From: an uncultured Alphaproteobacteria bacterium | Lineage (GTDB): Bacteria; Pseudomonadota; Alphaproteobacteria; Rhodobacterales; Rhodobacteraceae | Assembly (NCBI GenBank): GCA_902611475.1 | Contig: CACLZW010000001.1 | Span: 1-64,000 of the forward strand | Direction of reading: 5' to 3' | DNA length: 64,000 nt | Part shown: positions 62,688-64,000 of the stretch, one piece after another | Numbering within the stretch: the first letter of the stretch is position 1 | Layout: each line of letters starts with the position of its first letter | Translations under genes and position numbers: made by a program | Notes under the pieces: model-generated | What the model was told of the DNA's origin: nothing | What the model saw: the letters and a program-made list of their open reading frames with translations, nothing else | Databases searched by the model: none

Positions 62688-63689
62688 TTATGAAAAAGCT
62701 GGTATAACATTTTCGCCGTATTCTGCGATAATTCTCTCTTCGTCTCCGCTATCCAGATAAATATTGAATTGGGTTACTCCAAGATCCTTTAATGTTTTAA
62801 GCTTTTTTACATGTTGATCAGCGGTTCCTAAAACACAAAATTCTTCAACTATTTCATCTGTGATAAATTCTAAATAAGGATTGTCGCTCTGGCCATGTTT
62901 AGAGTAATCATAGCCGCGGCGATCTTTGATATAGTCCGTAAGGCTGTTGGGAATGTCTTTATTATCTTCACCATACTTCTCAACTATGTCGGCTACGTGA
63001 TTTCCAACCATTGCGGGAAACCACTTTACTTTCTCAATACTTTCTGCTCTATCTCCAAAGTAAGCAGGTGCAGCCACCATTACCTTGTAGTCTGACATAT
63101 CACGTCCGTGTTCTTCTCCTGCTTTCACCGCTTGATCTCTTAGCCATTTGCAAACGGTTGGGGAAGCAATTTGAAGCACCAAACCATCTCCAACTTTTCC
63201 TGCAGATGTAAGAGCCTTTGGCCCATATGCAGCTACCCAGACTGGCAAATCATATCCTTCTGCCCATGGAAATTGAATTGGGTTAGGAACATCACCATAC
63301 TGGACTTCTTCTCCCTTAACCATTGCCTTTACTTTTAAAATAAATTCTTCCATTCGTGCTAGATTCGCAGGCTTCTTTCCCATTACGCGAACAGCGCTGT
63401 CTCCTCTTCCAACACCGATATCAAATCGTCCATTCGATTGTAGAGCTAGTGAGCCAAACATTGATGCCGCTAAAGACCAGTCTCTAGTGTTGGGATTGGT
63501 TACACATGGTCCGAACCGCATTTTTTTTGTGTGCTCCATACACATAGCCATTTGAGCAAAGCTTTCTCTCCAAAGGATGTGGCTATCGTAGAACCAGCAA
63601 TATGTGAATCCAGCGCTTTCAGCCAATCTAACCAGCGCTTTTGCTCGATCTGGTTGAACAAACCCTTTAAAACAAATTGCAAATTCCAT
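62688..63689 (-). CDS. LLM-class (F420-dependent type) oxidoreductase
   Basis: From the ATG at 63687-63689 the product is 333 aa; AGGAGG stands upstream, and a longer opening to 63722 would cover that site. The fold is the luciferase-like TIM barrel: AESAGFTYCWFYDSHILWRE, SLALQSNGRFDIGVGRGDSAVRVMG, the VWVAAYGPKALTSAGKVGDG segment, and LGTADQHVKKLKTLKDLGVTQFNIY near the end. It looks like the subgroup I remember as TIGR03842, an F420-type LLM set seen beside hydantoinase genes. Its gene follows the F420 reductase gene by 14 bp. The substrate is likely a cyclic ureide or pyrimidine; FMN use is not excluded. Confidence 0.85.
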   Translation of the reverse strand: MEFAICFKGFVQPDRAKALVRLAESAGFTYCWFYDSHILWRESFAQMAMCMEHTKKMRFGPCVTNPNTRDWSLAASMFGSLALQSNGRFDIGVGRGDSAVRVMGKKPANLARMEEFILKVKAMVKGEEVQYGDVPNPIQFPWAEGYDLPVWVAAYGPKALTSAGKVGDGLVLQIASPTVCKWLRDQAVKAGEEHGRDMSDYKVMVAAPAYFGDRAESIEKVKWFPAMVGNHVADIVEKYGEDNKDIPNSLTDYIKDRRGYDYSKHGQSDNPYLEFITDEIVEEFCVLGTADQHVKKLKTLKDLGVTQFNIYLDSGDEERIIAEYGENVIPAFS

Positions 63690-63703
63690 ATCTTCCTCCT
63701 TTT

Positions 63704-64000
63704 TTATTCCTCCGGTGGCCAAATTTTTATTCCAGCATGTGAAAAAGGCACCGCTTTAGACATATTTATTCTTATCAATATAGGCGTTATAGCCTCTAAA
63801 CATCTCGCTGATGTTGCATCACCAGCATTGTAAGCTTCGACTTCTAAGTTTTTTAACAACTTTATAGTATCTAACCTAGCATCCAAATTGTTTCCACATA
63901 CCAAGATATCACAATTAATTTTTTTCTCTAGGTGATTAAGTGTATTCGCGGAAACATTATGGAGGGCGCCAACTACTGGTATGTCAGGCCCTAATATGGC
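63704..64000 (-). CDS. npdG: NADPH-dependent F420 reductase, C-terminal fragment
   Basis: The frame is open at the right edge; the visible 98 residues end at 63704. They match the C-terminal half of the F420-NADP oxidoreductase family: [29 protein letters not shown] [35 protein letters not shown], and the final HAGIKI. The enzyme passes hydride between NADPH and F420. Here it would keep the pool of F420H2 for the LLM oxidoreductase made from the same transcript. The N-terminal nucleotide-binding half lies beyond the window. Confidence 0.85.
   Translation of the reverse strand, partial: AILGPDIPVVGALHNVSANTLNHLEKKINCDILVCGNNLDARLDTIKLLKNLEVEAYNAGDATSARCLEAITPILIRINMSKAVPFSHAGIKIWPPEE

Noticed and set aside
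1..64000. CRISPR arrays, rRNA genes, prophage and complete insertion sequences
   Set aside because: No regularly spaced repeats, rRNA motifs, phage structural genes or transposase frames were seen on either strand; only the short tRNA-end repeat and decayed genes were found.

Overview
The window is AT-rich, densely coded and reads as a marine-type alphaproteobacterium (SAR116- or Rhodobacterales-like by gene content; a lineage inference, since no rRNA is present). Pointers are TRAP, BMP-type and NMT1-type uptake systems, a cytochrome aa3 subunit I gene standing apart from other cox genes beside a DUF2244 gene, several drug/metabolite exporters, and genes for making and using cofactor F420. 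About 75 features are supported, including one tRNA-Leu(GAG), a candidate structured RNA and several decayed genes.

Layout. 1-2832 (+): end of a TRAP small permease and a TRAP large permease with a long coiled-coil tail. 2839-8385 (-): bpt, metA, a P-loop NTPase, DUF2244, ctaD, lipB. tRNA-Leu at 8419-8505 is followed by a near-copy of its 3' end 183 bp downstream, then an accessory stretch to about 15.8 kb with pseudogenes (serine hydrolase, cold-shock fragment, frameshifted NTF2-like protein, GNAT with an internal stop) and a run of small NTF2-like and alpha/beta-barrel-like proteins. 15.9-20 kb: copper chaperone, TauE-like permease, metallo-hydrolase, deoxyribosyltransferase, atypical SDR. 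20.2-21.2 kb: histone-deacetylase-like hydrolase and a 31-aa membrane peptide; then a candidate ncRNA. 21.5-25.3 kb (-): cofC, cofH, cofG and a PPOX-type flavoprotein. 25.4-35.1 kb: ABC exporter and mixed accessory genes (VOC, GFA, two MORN-type proteins, P450 and a P450 remnant, TPR-FkbM fusion). 35.2-36.9 kb: leuA.

36.9-44.0 kb (-) is a BMP-type nucleoside/nucleobase importer with a CodA-like cytosine deaminase and an MFS protein. 44.2-52.9 kb holds two paralogous unknowns, SCO1, carbonic anhydrase, transporters and SRAP. 52.9-64.0 kb (-) is a coherent catabolic cluster read from the right edge: NADPH:F420 reductase (cut by the edge), LLM-family oxidoreductase, EamA exporter, N-carbamoyl-amidohydrolase, dihydropyrimidinase, NMT1-type ABC importer, and two PLP enzymes.

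How they fit: the cof genes would supply F420, the F420 reductase would reduce it with NADPH, and the LLM enzyme could act on a cyclic ureide or pyrimidine whose ring is opened by the dihydropyrimidinase, decarbamoylated by the M20 hydrolase and finished by a transaminase. The proposed F420-dependent first step is the most interesting inference in the window and is unproven from sequence alone. cofD and cofE are not in this window.
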